DNA from: Branchiostoma floridae
Lineage: Eukaryota; Chordata; Leptocardii; Amphioxiformes; Branchiostomatidae
Length of the DNA stretch: 64,000 nt
Direction: 5' to 3'
NCBI RefSeq assembly: GCF_000003815.2
Contig: NC_049991.1
Span: 7,535,703-7,599,702 of the forward strand
Shown here: one piece after another, positions 1-13,000 of the stretch
Layout: every line of letters starts with the position of its first letter
Position numbering within the stretch: position 1 is the first letter of the stretch
Program-made: the position numbers and the translations under genes
Notes under the pieces: model-generated
Database searches by the model: none
Seen by the model: the letters and a program-made list of their open reading frames with translations, nothing else
What the model was told of the DNA's origin: nothing

Positions 1-146
1 AAACAAGACACGTGACGTCATTTCCGCGATTTCGTAGTCAATGCAAGTCTACAAAGTTTAGGGTTTAGATATATCGTCGGTGTATTACGGAACTGCTATA
101 TTTTTCTCGTACACAGCGTTATATCCAGTAGAATAGGCAACAAGCC
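1..146 (+). promoter_or_regulatory. Proximal upstream region of SLCO copy A
   Basis: This stretch lies directly upstream of the first SLCO start codon and aligns along most of its length with 9931-10078 upstream of copy B, so it is a duplicated promoter or 5' leader. A CACGTG E-box at 9-14 overlaps a perfect TGACGTCA cAMP-response-type site at 13-20. Copy B has a changed base in each motif (CATGTG and TGACCTCA). Regulation by these sites is inference. The window begins here, so more distal sequence is not visible. Confidence 0.5.
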
Positions 147-3100
147 ATGATCATGAGGACCAACATGGAAGACGAAGGTGACCGACGAGACTGTGCTGGG
201 CAAGAAAAAGACAAGAAACTGCGATACGACAGCTATGGATGGGGTTCCTTTAAACCTGCAACATTACAGGTTTGTTTGCGTTTACAAGTCAGCAGTTTTT
301 CCTAATGTAGCTTGGATCTTCGTGAGTCAATCTTAAACATTTTTAGATCGTACGTGACTCCAGTCATATGGTACATAAAAATACATTATTCAGTTGCTAT
401 CTACATGTTTCGTCACATAGCTTATATAAACCACCTGCTAGCTACCAAGGCAATATTATCCTACGTCGACTGCGTAACATAATGTCGTGTACTTATCCAA
501 ATAATGGGCTTAATATCGCATTTTGACTGAAATATATTTCAGTAATAGCTGCCCCTTGTTACGCTGTATTTCCCCACTACGATCTAGACAACAATTCTAT
601 ATATTGTCACAAACCTGAGTCCATTTAAACGATTTTCTAGTCAAGAATTGCCCTTCGTTATGTACATATATATGAGGTTTTGTTTACATCTTTCAGGTGT
701 TGAACAATCCAAAGGCAGCCCTCGTTTTTCTGTCCTGTGCGATTTTTACACAAGCTATGACAGGTATGTATGATGCATTGGACTAAATACTCACTGTATG
801 ACGTCACAACCGCCTTGTTCGTTGATTGGTTGAACCGTGGGGACTCAGGCCTATGCATTTCCTAATGTTTGTATGATGTCAAAGCATAGTGAGCATAGAT
901 ATCAAAATTTTTATGGCTATTACATTACATCAGGAAAATTCAAATTCGTCTGCAAACTTCCATGTTTAACCGTCCAACATGGCGGAACATACATACGTCA
1001 TAGTCACATGATTGCATAATCCCCTGGAGTAGTCACTATCTATACATGTTCGAATCTTTTTCTGTGATAACAATTTAAAAACTCATTCGTACATCCTACC
1101 CAAATCTATAGTTAACGGGCTAGCCAGGAGTGTAGTGACCACATTGGAGCGGCGGTTTCACCTGACCAGTACAGACATGGGCGCTGTTCTTATAGCGAAT
1201 GACGTGGCAAACTTCGTTTCATCACTACCGGTCAGTATTGTACCAAATAGCCGAATACTTCACAGCATTAATATGTCATGACATTCTTTTTTTTTTACTA
1301 CCCAAGCAGAGGTTCCGCTCCGGCTGTTTTTTACTTGCTTTCAGACGTGTTTTTTTTTTCGGGCATAAAGAAAATGGTACAAAACAGATATCCCAGGAAA
1401 AACGCCTAAAAACAGCTGGAGACAAGTCGAACCTCTGCTTGTTCCATTTCCATTACGCTGTAGTTTCACTGCGCCTAAATTTTTTTTAAATTTCTGTATC
1501 ATCTAACTCAGTTATCCAGTAATGATTTCAAAACTATTTGCTTTTTCTAGATGACTGGATATCATATTATCAATTCTAGAACAATTAAGTAATCTATGAA
1601 TCGATGCTGTTTGACGTAAACGCAAATGTGCAAATTTGAGGCAATTATGCTTATGTAATCTCCGAGTTGTACGAATTCTGTACAAAATTTGTTTGGTACT
1701 AAACGTATGACTGAAAATAAAATTTAAAAAAAAAACATTTTAAAGAAACTGGATATTTTCATACATTATTTTTTTGTCGAATAAACTGCAAGGATATTAT
1801 TGTTTCACCATTACTTACGTTTCTCCATACAGATCAGTTATCTCGGTGCCAAGAACAAACCCCGTTGGCTCGGCAGCGGCATGCTCCTGCTCGCCGTGGG
1901 AGCCTTCGTCTTCGCCCTTCCGCACTTCGTCGCCGAACCTTACCAAGTGGTGCCGACGACATCGCACGAGTTGTGCCGATCCAACGCCACGAACTTCAGT
2001 GCTTCTGTCCATTTTGATTCTTGGTAGAAATAACTTCCACTTTCTTAATGTGCTCACGGTAGAGATTTTTTCCGCATTAAGATTTTAAAGGGAAAAAAAT
2101 TGTAATTATAGTTATTCATCAGAATTAAAGAGCGATCTGGAAACGTAATGAAATTTCATACCAACATCTGCTTGGAGGCGATTAATAGATATTTGCATCT
2201 AAAATTATTGTTGTTGGTTTTTCTTTGAATTTTACGTTTTGAGGGCAATGCAGATATTTTACAAAATTTGCGAAGTATGCGTCTATTTCTAAAATCAAAA
2301 TTTCCTTTTAGGAATCAGACCAAATGTGGAAATACTACAAGCAGTACAGGTCAGGGAATACAAGACTACATGTACGTCCTGGTCTTGGGGAAGTTTCTGA
2401 TAGGAATCGGCGCATGCGCACTGTTCAGCCTGGGGGTGACGTACATCAACGAGAACACCCCGTCCAATCAGTCTTCGGTATACCTCGGTTAGTCTGTCAC
2501 TTGTGAGCGTCTACTGCGTTATGTTTCAGTCGTAAAAGCTCCCTTTACATCCTCTTCGGTTGAATTGTCTTTTTCATATATGCCATGGCGTTATGCGCTG
2601 AAGGGGATTCACTTATATCATTCACATCTTTCTTGATGCGAAAGCTACTGATAAAAAGTAGAGATCATAACGTTATGTCCTTGTGTCAGGAAAAGGGTGT
2701 TCAAAAAAGGGAATTTTCACTGCAGTATCAAGCTAGGACAACAACTTGCTTACACCAATGCTTCAGCTAAGATGGCAATATTTTGTATGTCGCACTAGGT
2801 ATTTTCTACTCCTTCTCCATCGTGGGCCCAGCCGTTGGTTACCTTCTAGCCAGTGTTTTCCTGAAGATACCTACGGACAACACATTTCCGTAAGAGTGTA
2901 GTTTCAACTTCTCTATATCTACTACCTACGTAGCGATGAATAGAATGGATCTTTATTTACCATGCGCACCAACAAACGTATTTCAGTGATTATCTCTTCG
3001 TTTTACTGTACTAGGACAATTCAAGTTTTTTTTTTTTCATTTATCATTGTACAGAAAATTTACAAAAACGTAGATTAGTCGCACATTTGGTGACCAAAAA

Positions 3101-6100
3101 TTGCGTTTTCTTCATACTTTTTCCATCAGCAATAATATTGACCCAGAACACCCCCAGTGGATAGGAGCGTGGTGGATAGGATTCATCCTCACCGGCGCAT
3201 TGGCTGTCGTGGCAGCCATCTTTATTCTGGGCTTACCGAGGAGACTATCGAGCAAAGTCGAAGGTACAAGAGTTGCTTTCAAGTTGCAAATCATGTAATA
3301 TGGGATTATCCCTATTTCTGTCGACTACGGTATAAATTTTCTATTTTATCTGTAATCCTGATTTTCAGAGTGCAAATATTGTGCCTTTCGTTAGAAATTT
3401 CATTATTTTCTCTCTGTAGACTCTGCAGGAGCCACAATAACTGACGAAACACCGCTGAAAGAAATGCAACAGGATAAACCAACGCTTGACGATAAAAATG
3501 GCGACGCCGAAAAAATCCCATCAGCCACCACATCTACTGATCAACAAAATGGCGGCGGTTTGAATCTTCTCCACGGCGTTGTTGAGAAATCTGCTCGCAT
3601 CATGCAAAACCCAACGTTTGTGTTTCTGTCTATGGCCACCGTCACCGAGAAAGGGATTGCTGCCGGGATTGCCACCTTCATAGCAAAGTACATCGAGTCA
3701 CAGTTTAGAACATCAGCCGGGGAGGCAGCCATGCTTATGGGTAAGGGCCAATTCAATTGCCCCCTTAAAATAAGATCCCCTTTCGAATTGCACGTACGTG
3801 TTGTGTGATGTTGTTCACCTCGTTATATAATACATTTAATCATCATTGGCCCCGGTATAACCGCAATGCCTGAGGCATCGAATGTTTGTACTCACGTGAC
3901 CAAGTATTGTCTGCCATGTTGGATGGTTAAACTTGGAGATTCCCATGTAACTTTAAATTTTCAATTGTATTTATAGTCATGTAATTATACTGTCATTACA
4001 CAAAGCAAAATCTATAGCCTGGCTGGTTTAACCAACCAAGATGGCGTCAAGTGCAAAAATAACAAAATCGATGGATCAAATTCTATCACAGCTTTCATCA
4101 GAAAATGCTAGTCAAACGAATCCAACGGCAAATATCAATAACGATCGATCTTTCTACTGTGCTTGTTTAGGTCTCGTGAGCATCCCCGGCGCTACCATCG
4201 GAACTCTTTTAGGTGGATATCTTGTGAAGAGGTTTGAACTCCAAGTTCGAGGCATCGTGAAGATGTGCACCGTACTCACCTTGATGACGAAGGTTTCATT
4301 GCTGATGTTTCTTATCACCTGTGACGATGTATCCATGGTCGGTGTCAATACAGCTTACCACAATAGGTAAGAATTGCTATAGGAAGCTGTGCTATGACAT
4401 CAATCTCCGATGGCGATGAATACTAAACAGCATAAAATGATAATATCACTAGGGAAAATAGGATCCTTCTTGCGCAACATAAAGTTTCTTACATTGCCGA
4501 CCTGCTACCTTTGTCTTTGCTTGACGATACCTGCTACTGCGTTCGCTAGATGGCGTTGTTGCAAAAAATGATTTCCCTAAAACGTGACTAGGTCGGTATC
4601 CCCATCGTCAGCTCTAAGGCATTGTATAACATGTACTTGATTTTATCTTCCGTCAGTTCGCATGCACCTACATCTTTGATTGACGGATGCAATGCACGAT
4701 GTGGATGTTCAAGTGACCAGTACCAGCCGGTTTGCGGCGGTGACGAGTTGGTGTACTTCTCGCCGTGTCTCGCGGGATGTTAGGGACTCGCCACCAACAA
4801 CGGTTCTCAGGTCTGTTAGGTTCAATGTCACCTTCATATACATGTAATAGTCAGGTCAGCACAAAAACTTTATGTGAAGGCAATACCATGTGTCATCATG
4901 CATATGGAGTAATTTCACTCTGTGTTATCTCTCCCGTGTTACCTTCTTGGAAACGAAGGTATTGTTTTCCACCTATTTGTGTTCTTTGTTCTTATTTAAA
5001 TATTGCACAGTGGTTGCAGGTCGTGAGGCGGAAGATCTGGTGTAAAAGGAGACTGGCAGGAAAGGGAGGTCGGCGTGGCCCGGATCCAAAGTTGGTTCTG
5101 CAAAATGGTAGAGAAACTGTATAGACAATATCAGCGAGAAATTCACAATATTGAACAAGCAAAAGCAATTAATTAACAAAGCTCTTTTCTATTACTATCA
5201 CTTCAGGTTTACGACAACTGCATGTGCGTGGCTGGAGGGTTTGCTACATCAGGGATATGTTCCGTTAATTGTCCGCTGAAGCCCCTGTTCCTTGTCATCC
5301 TGTTCTTCATGAGTTTGGGGATGTTTATCACATACATTCCTTTACTGACGGCAACGTTAAGGTAAAGAGCCTATTTACTTTTGATATCAATATCGTATGC
5401 CCTGTGTGCGGACACACACATCTAAGATGCCATCGTCCGCTAACAGATTCGGAGCGATGCACAATTGGACATACAAGATACTTAAGCTTGTGTGGAATCA
5501 AATCTAAGGTTCGAAGCCGCCCGACAGACATTCCTATCAGAAAAAAAGTAGAAACTTAATACTCGTGTGTAACTATAATTACTTATTACATCTGTTGTTT
5601 TACTCATTTGTCTTTTTACAACAGAAATACTTCTAGTCTTTAACTCATGTGCTGTAGAGTGAATGTGGTCAATGTTGTCATTTCACTGCAGGGCGGTTAC
5701 GGAAGAAGACGGGCCCTTCGCTACAGGACTGCAGGACGCCATGATAAGAGGCTTAGGTAAGTAATCGTTTATAACGTGTAGTTACCTGAATGCCATAAGG
5801 AAGTACTGAACATTGTCTTTCACCTATCTTGATTGTAGAAAGACTAAGAAACGCATGGCTTCTTCAACCGAATTAAAAAATGAAGACGAAACATTTCATT
5901 TTTTCACAACTGCCTTTTTTTCAGCTAATGATAACTTTCTTTCCTTCTTTTCTTTGTCATCATCGCTCATTTGACATTTTTCTTTTCCTCTTAAGATTGT
6001 TATGTCAGATCTTATATATGCTTTTATTTTTTTACTTGAAGGGAATGGTTGCCAGTTGTATTTTCTACCTTAACTATATGATTGAAGTTACTACATCCCC

Positions 6101-6384
6101 AGAAATTACAAAAGATTGGATTTAATACACGATAAATTTTCCAATTTTTCCCAGGATACATTCCGTGCATCTTATTGGTCGGCGCCGTCATCGACCGCGC
6201 ATGCGCCCTACAGGACAGCTCCTGCACCAATGGGGGCTCGTGTTTGCTGTACGTCAACAGATATTTTGGACTCTATCTATTGGCCGTTTGCATGGCGTAC
6301 AAGGTGACGTCATGCCTGTTTTACGCACTAGTTCTTCTCTTTGATCGTGGCGAAGCACATGTTGAGTATAGCAATATCAAGTAA
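147..6384 (+). CDS. SLCO: SLCO/OATP-type organic anion transporter, copy A, with premature stop (probable null)
   Basis: Plasma-membrane solute carrier of the organic anion transporting polypeptide family (about 12 membrane helices, sodium-independent uptake of large amphipathic anions in known members). Thirteen coding exons: 147-269, 697-763, 1112-1230, 1833-2023, 2312-2487, 2799-2889, 3130-3263, 3420-3740, 4171-4366, 4657-4810, 5207-5361, 5692-5756, 6155-6384. All junctions are GT-AG and in phase, giving 673 codons. Exon 7 holds the family signature [10 protein letters not shown] (human members usually have R before W). Exon 10 holds the Cys-rich Kazal-like loop between helices 9 and 10. 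In that exon codon 515 is TAG (4781-4783) where copy B has CAG. Translation would stop after the loop and lose the last four helices; exon 10 is 154 nt, so skipping it would shift the frame. The first ATG is at 147; the one shared with copy B is at 153. The 3' site matching copy B's AATAAA reads AGTAAA. Sequencing error or a null allele remain possible. Confidence 0.85.
968..1014 (-). repeat. Dispersed E-box/CRE/YY1-like module, SLCO-A intron 2
   Basis: On the minus strand this reads roughly GTGACTATGACGT, a short spacer, then CCGCCATGTTGGACGGTT. The same order of motifs occurs at 10883-10926, 36713-36760 and 50219-50264, with related copies at 3891-3938 and 14621-14675. It combines a CACGTG-like E-box, a TGACGT half-CRE and a YY1-like CCGCCAT core. 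It is probably part of an old dispersed repeat; regulatory activity is untested. Confidence 0.5.
3891..3938 (+). repeat. Related E-box/YY1-like module, SLCO-A intron 8
   Basis: Contains TCACGTGAC followed about 20 bases later by GCCATGTTGGATGGTT. It is a diverged relative of the module at 36713-36760 and is paralogous to 14621-14675 in the second SLCO copy. Confidence 0.45.
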
Positions 6385-6837
6385 AGACAAAAAGAAAGCT
6401 CAAATTTTCGTATTGCCACGGAGATGAATTTGAACAGGACAAAATTCCAACAGACCAATAAGTTCTATTCCGTCAAAACGTATAAATGTAAAGTAAAAAC
6501 ATGAAAAAATTCAAATATTTGACGGACATGCAGCCATACTTTCATCGGTCGAACCGCTAACTGACATGTTATCATCAATTGAACTGCTGGTTGTGATTGA
6601 CAGTCAAGACTGCTCTGTATGTTGGGATGGGGCCAAACTGTCAAGAAATATGCAGATTTCACAGCTTAGTTTGATATGTTGGCGATATATGTTCATGAAG
6701 AAAACATAATTCAAACGAATTCATTGTTACATGTTGCTTTTCAATTTCATCACATGTACATCTTGTGGTCAATACAGTTTTCATCACATCTTGTGGTCAA
6801 CCATGTTTTTGTGATGAGTTTCTTGTAATTAGTAGTC
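6385..6837. other. Convergent 3' spacer between SLCO-A and SLC35G-A
   Basis: Non-coding spacer between two converging genes, colinear with 17260-17717 in the second unit, which shows the two genes were duplicated together. It contains a repeat at about 6515-6612 (paralogous with 17390-17470; reversed relatives at 9143-9238 and 46379-46468). The sequence matching the copy B poly(A) signals is altered on both sides: AGTAAA for the SLCO side near 6491 and AATGAA (minus strand) for the SLC35G side near 6711. Confidence 0.6.
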
Positions 6838-7752
6838 TTATACAGATGTTTCCTTACAAATATCATCAACGCCGGCTATCAGTTTATCCTTGACTTGCAC
6901 ATTCTCTTCTTCATCCTTATCTTCTTTCTTTCCCTTTCTCGCATTTTGTCTCCACGTGAGTCCAACAACAACGACTATGGTCAGAACAATAACGGCCGCA
7001 CCCAACAGTTCTAACGTCTGCGGAGTGATATGAATGACAAAGTACTGTAAAACGTACCCTAGAACCGTGCTAAGGCCTAACATAAGGTACACTGTGGATG
7101 CCTTCTCTGTGTCAGGCCGGTGTATAGACATCCTACTGAAAGCGTCCAANNNNNNNNNNNNNNNNNNNNNNNNNNNNNNNNNNNNNNNNNNNNNNNNNNN
7201 NNNNNNNNNNNNNNNNNNNNNNNNNNNNNNNNNNNNNNNNNNNNNNNNNAAGATCTAGCTCAAGATTCCACTTGGGCGTTGACAAGAGAAACATAAGAGG
7301 TAAGATGAACACAGTCCCCCAAGTCTCGACAAGCAGAAGAACTGTCAACTTAGCGTTATCTTTCATACTTCTTCTGTTAATGACATCCACTAACGCCAGC
7401 AATGACGGTCCTAGAATAGCGAGAAGATTTCCTACAACGTACGCAGCGAATGCGTCTGGTATAAGTTTTGAGAAACTTTCTTCATCCGTCGCTGTGTTGT
7501 TTGTAGGACCCGTAACATTATAATCGGTTCCATTTTCAAACAACGAAATTGTAGTGCAGTTTGGTTCACACGAATCTGTAGAGGATGAATCGAGGGTTGC
7601 TTTTCCGCCGAAGACTACCATGACGACGCCGGCGATCTGGAAGACTATACCGATGACGTTCGGCCATCCCGGAGCCTCTCTCATGATCAGCCAGGCCAGC
7701 GCTATGCCGAAGATAGGGGCGGCCGCTCCCTGGCCGATAGAAAAGCTGTTCC
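6838..7752 (-). pseudogene. SLC35G: SLC35G-like EamA transporter, copy A, partial and degenerate
   Basis: Matches the second coding exon of the intact gene at 17718-20356 almost codon for codon, from the G-N-S-F motif after the intron to the C-terminal E-T-S-V. It covers the second half of EamA domain 1, the glycosylated linker (sequons NCT, NGT, NVT), and EamA domain 2. Three defects are visible. A 100-N gap interrupts it at 7150-7249. A single base is missing near 7111-7114 compared with copies B and C, shifting the frame beside the gap. No counterpart of coding exon 1 (helices 1-3) is seen between 7753 and 10078, although a TGCAG acceptor precedes the exon. The frameshift could be an assembly-edge error, but the missing exon suggests a truncated pseudogene made during duplication. 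Confidence 0.8.
7150..7249. other. Assembly gap of 100 N inside SLC35G-A
   Basis: Exactly 100 N, so the size is a placeholder. The intact paralogue has only 29 bases (18031-18059) between the sequences matching the two gap edges, so the real missing sequence is probably about 29 bp. Confidence 0.95.
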
Positions 7753-7990
7753 CTGCATATATAAAACACACTTCATATTAGTTGACTTAGCACCCAATCA
7801 ATGAAATGAACGTCCTCCTCACTGACACGGGAAAATCCAGGTAAATAAGCCGGATAACCGCTATAGCTAGCTTCAACGTTGAGTATTTGAATCCAATAGT
7901 AGCTGTACAGAACTAGACTATGAATCGCCCTCGATCAATGCCAATATAGTATATACACGGGCATAATAACAAACTTTAGTTTTACAACAC

Positions 7991-8152
7991 CTTGTGTCAA
8001 ACTCCACTTGAGTCCCGATCGGTAGTTCGGGACAAATCGTCTCGGAAGCCGAGGGGCGATGATAAGACAGATGATCCCCAAGGTCAAAGCCGTAACCGTC
8101 ACCGTGATGCCGTATATCATCTGGAGCACCACGACAGCGTCTAGCCGGCTTT
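7991..8152 (-). CDS. Possible orphan exon encoding one membrane helix
   Basis: On the minus strand an AG acceptor (8154-8153) and a GT donor (7990-7989) bound 162 nt, exactly 54 codons. They encode a polar start, a long hydrophobic run (LQMIYGITVTVTALTLGIIC and onward), then a basic stretch with APRLPRRF. An ATG at 8177 in the same frame would add a CCCPC motif just before the helix. It does not match SLC35G exon 1 of copies B or C. I do not recognise the family; a tetraspan or MS4A-like fragment is conceivable. No partner exons were found nearby. Confidence 0.25.
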
Positions 8153-8177
8153 CTATACAGGGACAACAACATTGCAA

Positions 8178-9930
8178 ATATTTAGATTAAACAACCTTAT
8201 TTCTATGTAGCAAAGGAGCCATTTCGTGGTTTGAACTGCGCATGTGCAGTATGCTGCATTGTGGCTAATATGTCAACGTTGAGGGCCTCTGAAATAATAA
8301 AAAACTTGATTTGACATTGCATCAAGCTTTGTCTTAGCAATAAGGTCGATCTGTTCACAAGTCAGTCGCCTTCAGTCACCATTGGCATACACCCACAATT
8401 CATGTCACTGCGTATGCGCACGTAGAATGGTGAACGAGCTTACATGACTATCAGCTTCACCTTTGAACTGGCACCACTATTCTTTGCTTTAATCTAGCAT
8501 TGGCAGTTTATCAGGCTCGATGGCTTTAGCAACAAAACAGGTCATTACGCGTTGTGGTTGAAACACCCCATTACTCATATCCGGTGTTTTGATCGTCACT
8601 AGGACATCTTCCGGTTCTGGACCAAACGTCGCGACGTACAATTTCGCAACACGACGCCAATTCAATTCAAATTATCGCTTACACCATACGATAAAATGGA
8701 TATAGCATAAACTTTATTTTCTGTCTAACCAAATCTACTTCAAAAGACTAGGGATGTGTGTTACCATAGGCTTTATGTTAGGACAAAGTTACATGCAAAA
8801 ACGTACCTTGGAAGAACTAACCTTCTGCGTGTTGACTTGATTTGACAACGTCTGCAACCAAACATGACTCAACCAGGTGAAGGAACAGGATCATGGGTAA
8901 GGGAGGAACCATTTCAGACCAAAAAGGGGTAGTAGGACTGCTGCAATGGGGGCTAAGTATCAAAACGCAGAAAGGCCATCGTAACTTCCAACGTAAAGTC
9001 CATGTAGCAAGATTTAACTATACTATAAAGAGTTTTGAGAAAAAAATGGAACCATACTCGCCTCAAAAGCACATACATCCCTTCCGAAATATAACATACC
9101 ATGACCTGGGCTGACCCTAGCTACAAGCATTAACTGATCTTGACTGTCCATCAAAATTAGTAATTGCACCAATGATAGCATAGCAATTAGCGGTTTGACC
9201 AATGAGAGTGTGGCTGCATATTCGTCAGATATTTGCGTTTCTATGTTGTTATTTTGAATTTTCACGGAGGTCAGGGGTAAGCTATGGATTCCCCCTGTTG
9301 TGCTAATTGAAGCAGCTCTCACTTATTAAAGATTGCAGTCTGACAAGAAAAGGAGCGCCGGGGTTGACTAAAGACCTTGACAAGACAAATAGCAGTCATT
9401 GTTTACTCGGGTGAGATTTAGAGAAAAGGCCAGGGATCAAAGACTTTTGTCTCTTACGAACTGTAAGTTTATCCTTGTCATTACCTCATTGTTTACTTAG
9501 TACGTCTTGTCTGAACACTTCAATGTTTAAATGTTAACACCGCTCTTAATTGTAAATGGAAATTTGAAGGACCCCCTCCCCCCGTATCACCCCACAATAT
9601 GTACTGCACAATGTACACTTTTCTTGAATGATTAATCCCCCCCCCCCTAACAAACGTACACGCCGCCATTTTTTTTCACGCAGCAAACTGATCGCATTTG
9701 GTCTTCACCGCCAGTAATTATAAGATTTGTAATGCCTACCTTTGGATGCCATCCATATTCTAGTAGGCTGTCTTAATAGTAGTGACACTACTTGCGACTG
9801 ATTTGAGTCCCGGAAATGGGACCTATTAGAGATTATGTGCTTGGATTCACGTAATTATGTCCGATGTTATGTATACGATTCCACTTGATTTACATCACGT
9901 CCTTGACTTAACATTACAAAAATTTTGACA
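8178..9930. other. Intergenic, no gene seen
   Basis: No ORF with recognisable content or conserved splice structure. It contains an inverted relative of the 6515-6612 repeat at 9143-9238 and short C/G homopolymer tracts near 9575-9650. Coding exon 1 of SLC35G-A would be expected here but was not found. Confidence 0.5.
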
Positions 9931-10078
9931 AAACAAGACATGTGACCTCATATCCACGATTGTGCAGTCACTGCATGTAAGTCTACGAAGTTTAGGGTAC
10001 CTGTTGTATTACAGAACTACTGCTGTATGTTTCTTGCGCACAGCGTTTGATAGTATTTGGATAGGCTTAACACAAGTC
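9931..10078 (+). promoter_or_regulatory. Proximal upstream region of SLCO copy B
   Basis: Aligns with 1-146. The overlapping E-box/CRE of copy A is altered here to CATGTG (9939-9944) and TGACCTCA (9943-9950). The rest, including the AAGTCTACRAAGTTTAGGG block, is well conserved. A difference in cAMP/ATF-type control between copies is possible but only inferred. Confidence 0.5.
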
Positions 10079-13000
10079 ATGAGAACCAACATGGAAGACA
10101 AAGGTGACCAACAGGACTGTGATGGGCAAGAAAAAGACACGGAACTGCGAGACGACGACTATGGCTGGGGTTCGTTTAAACCGGCAACCTTACAGGTTTG
10201 TTTACGTTTACAAGTCAGTTAATTTTTCCTAATGTAGCTTGGATCTTAAATCTTAAACCTTTTTTTAGATCGTACGTGACTCCAGTTATATAGTAAATCA
10301 AATACAGCATTGACTTGCCCTATCTACGTGTGTCCGGTACCAAAATATTTTCAAGATTCTTTACATAGCTTATAAAAACCGCCAACAAACTACCAAGGAT
10401 ATATTTTTCTACGTCGACTGGTTAACATAATATCGTGTACTTATCCAAATGATGGACTTGATATCAAATTTTGATTGAAATATATTGCGTTCATAGCTAG
10501 CTGCTCCCTGTTGTACTGTATTTCCCAATTCTATATATTGCCACAAACCTGAGTCCAGCTAAACGATTTTCTAGTCGAGATTTGCCCTTCGTTATGTACA
10601 TGTATCTAATGTTTTTCTTAACGTTATCATCTTCCAGGTGTTGAACAATCCAAAAGCAGCCCTCGCTTTTCTGTCCTGTGCGATTTTCACACAAGCTATG
10701 ACAGGTATATATGATGTATAGCACTAAATACACATGAAATTAATATTGGCAGATGACGTCACAGAGAACTTGGACCAATAAACTTGCTTTGTTTGTATGA
10801 CGTCACAGCATGGTGGACATTGATATGAATTTTTTTATTGCTATTACATTATATCAGGAAAATTCAAATTCCTCTGGCGGGATTAACCTTCCAACATGGT
10901 GGAACATACGTCATAGTCACGTGATTGCATAATTCCCTGTAGCAGTCACTATCTATACATGTTCAAGTATTTTTATGTGATACATTCACTTGAAAAAGAC
11001 ATACGTATATCCTACCCAAATCTATAGTCAACGGACTGGCCAGGAGTATAGTGACCACATTGGAACGGCGGTTTCACCTGACCAGTACAGACATGGGCGC
11101 TGTTCTCATAGCAAATGACGTGGCAAACTTCGTATCATCACTACCGGTCAGTGGCCATTCTTTTTTACTATCCAAGCAGGCGTTCGTCTCCGGCTGTTTT
11201 TGACGTGTTTTAGGCGTTTTTGTCAGGCATAAAGAAAGCGGTATATATAATGTACAGCCCAAGAAAAAACGCCTAAAGAGTTGGAGCCGAACCGAACCTC
11301 TGCTTGTTCCATTTCCGTCACGCTGTAGTTTCACTGCGTCTATATATTTTTTTTAAATTTCTGTATCACTTAACTCAGTTATCTGGTAATAATTTGAAAA
11401 AAAAAAATATTTGCATTTTCTAGATGATTGAATATCTTTTTATCATTTTATGAAGTAGAAAATGTAGTAATCTATGTGGTGATGATGTGAATACACATGC
11501 AAATGTAAAAAATTGAGGCAAAATTTGACGAGAAAGTTCTTTTATCTCAGAAATATGATTGAAACTCAATTTCTTCCTACATCATGACTAATATTAGCAT
11601 TTTTCAAATATAACTTTAAACGATATCATCTTTTCACAATTTCTTGGTAAATAACACATTTTTATACAGATCAGTTATCTTGGTGCCAAGAACAAACCCC
11701 GTTGGCTCGGCAGCGGCATGCTCCTGCTCGCCGTGGGAGCCTTCGTCTTCGCCCTTCCGCACTTCGTCGCCGAACCTTACCGAGTGGTGCCGACGACTTC
11801 CCACGAGTTGTGTAGACCGCAAGCCCCGAATTTCTCTTGGTAAAATAACTTCCCTTTGTTGATGTGGTCAAGCTATGAAATGTTTTCCACAGAAAGATTT
11901 TAAGGGAAAAATTTTGTAATACAAACTCATCAGAACAAGACTGGCAATAAAAATGTATTATTGCCATGACGACGATTGAGGGTACAACAATACAGCTCAA
12001 ATCAGAAATAGACTGGAACTTCCCTGTCGCACTATCCCTGGCACAATATACTAGCCCACCTGTAACATAAACCTACAGCCAGCAGAAATGTACTATCCCG
12101 GGTACAGCACAATGGTCTGCCAGTGACCTAAACCTACAGCTGAGCACTACAGAAGTATTTCCTGTCTGCCTGTGGCGTATGGCTTGAACAAGCTCTAGAA
12201 AAGAAAATGTATCCTTCATAACATAACATAACAACCAAGACAACGTGATCCATTGTGCAGAGTTCCCTGTCTAGTTTCAAAGGACAAATTCCTCCAGGGA
12301 GCAAGTGTGACCTACATTCCACCATTGCATACCAGAGATACATCTGGAACAGATTTGGGGGGGGGGGAGGGCTTGCATACCCAGCATACTGCATTCCTGT
12401 GGAAATACCTGTGCAATTCCTAGAATTTTTGCAGACTGAATGCAAAATATACCACTTGACGACTCCCATGAGGCGTCGTCAAAAAAATTGGCAGCCAAAA
12501 AACGTTATGCATTTTCATAACAACATCTGCTTGGAGACTTTTGCGATGAATAGATCTCACAGTTGGCTACGATTGTTTAGCAGCTCAAGAAATATGGCAA
12601 ATGTCAGTCCGACAGTGAGAAAGCGGTTAAATGTACGTCAGATATTTGTATCTTTTTTCTTTGAATTTTTACGTTTTGAGAGCTATGGTATTATAGTATC
12701 TCCTCGAATAAACGCACTGCCAGATATTTTCTAAAATTTGCAAGTACACATCTTTTGTTTAAAATCACAATTTCCATTTAGGAATCAGACCAAATGTGGA
12801 AATACTACAAGCAGTACAGGTCAGGGAATACAAGACTACATGTACGTCCTGGTCTTGGGGAAGTTTCTGATAGGAATCGGCGCATGCGCACTATTCAGCC
12901 TGGGGGTGACGTACATCAACGAGAACACCCCGTCCAATCAGTCTTCGGTATACCTCGGTTAGTCTGTCACTTGTGAGCGTCTACTGCGTTATGTTTCAGT

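Noticed and set aside
4041-4170. In-frame ATG with strong context just before SLCO-A exon 9
   Set aside because: The frame is open in copy A by chance; the paralogous intron in copy B is frameshifted, and a normal TTTAG acceptor opens the exon at 4171.
12255-12734. 159-codon frame in SLCO-B intron 4
   Set aside because: It crosses a G homopolymer and a MITE fragment, and is not conserved in copy A.
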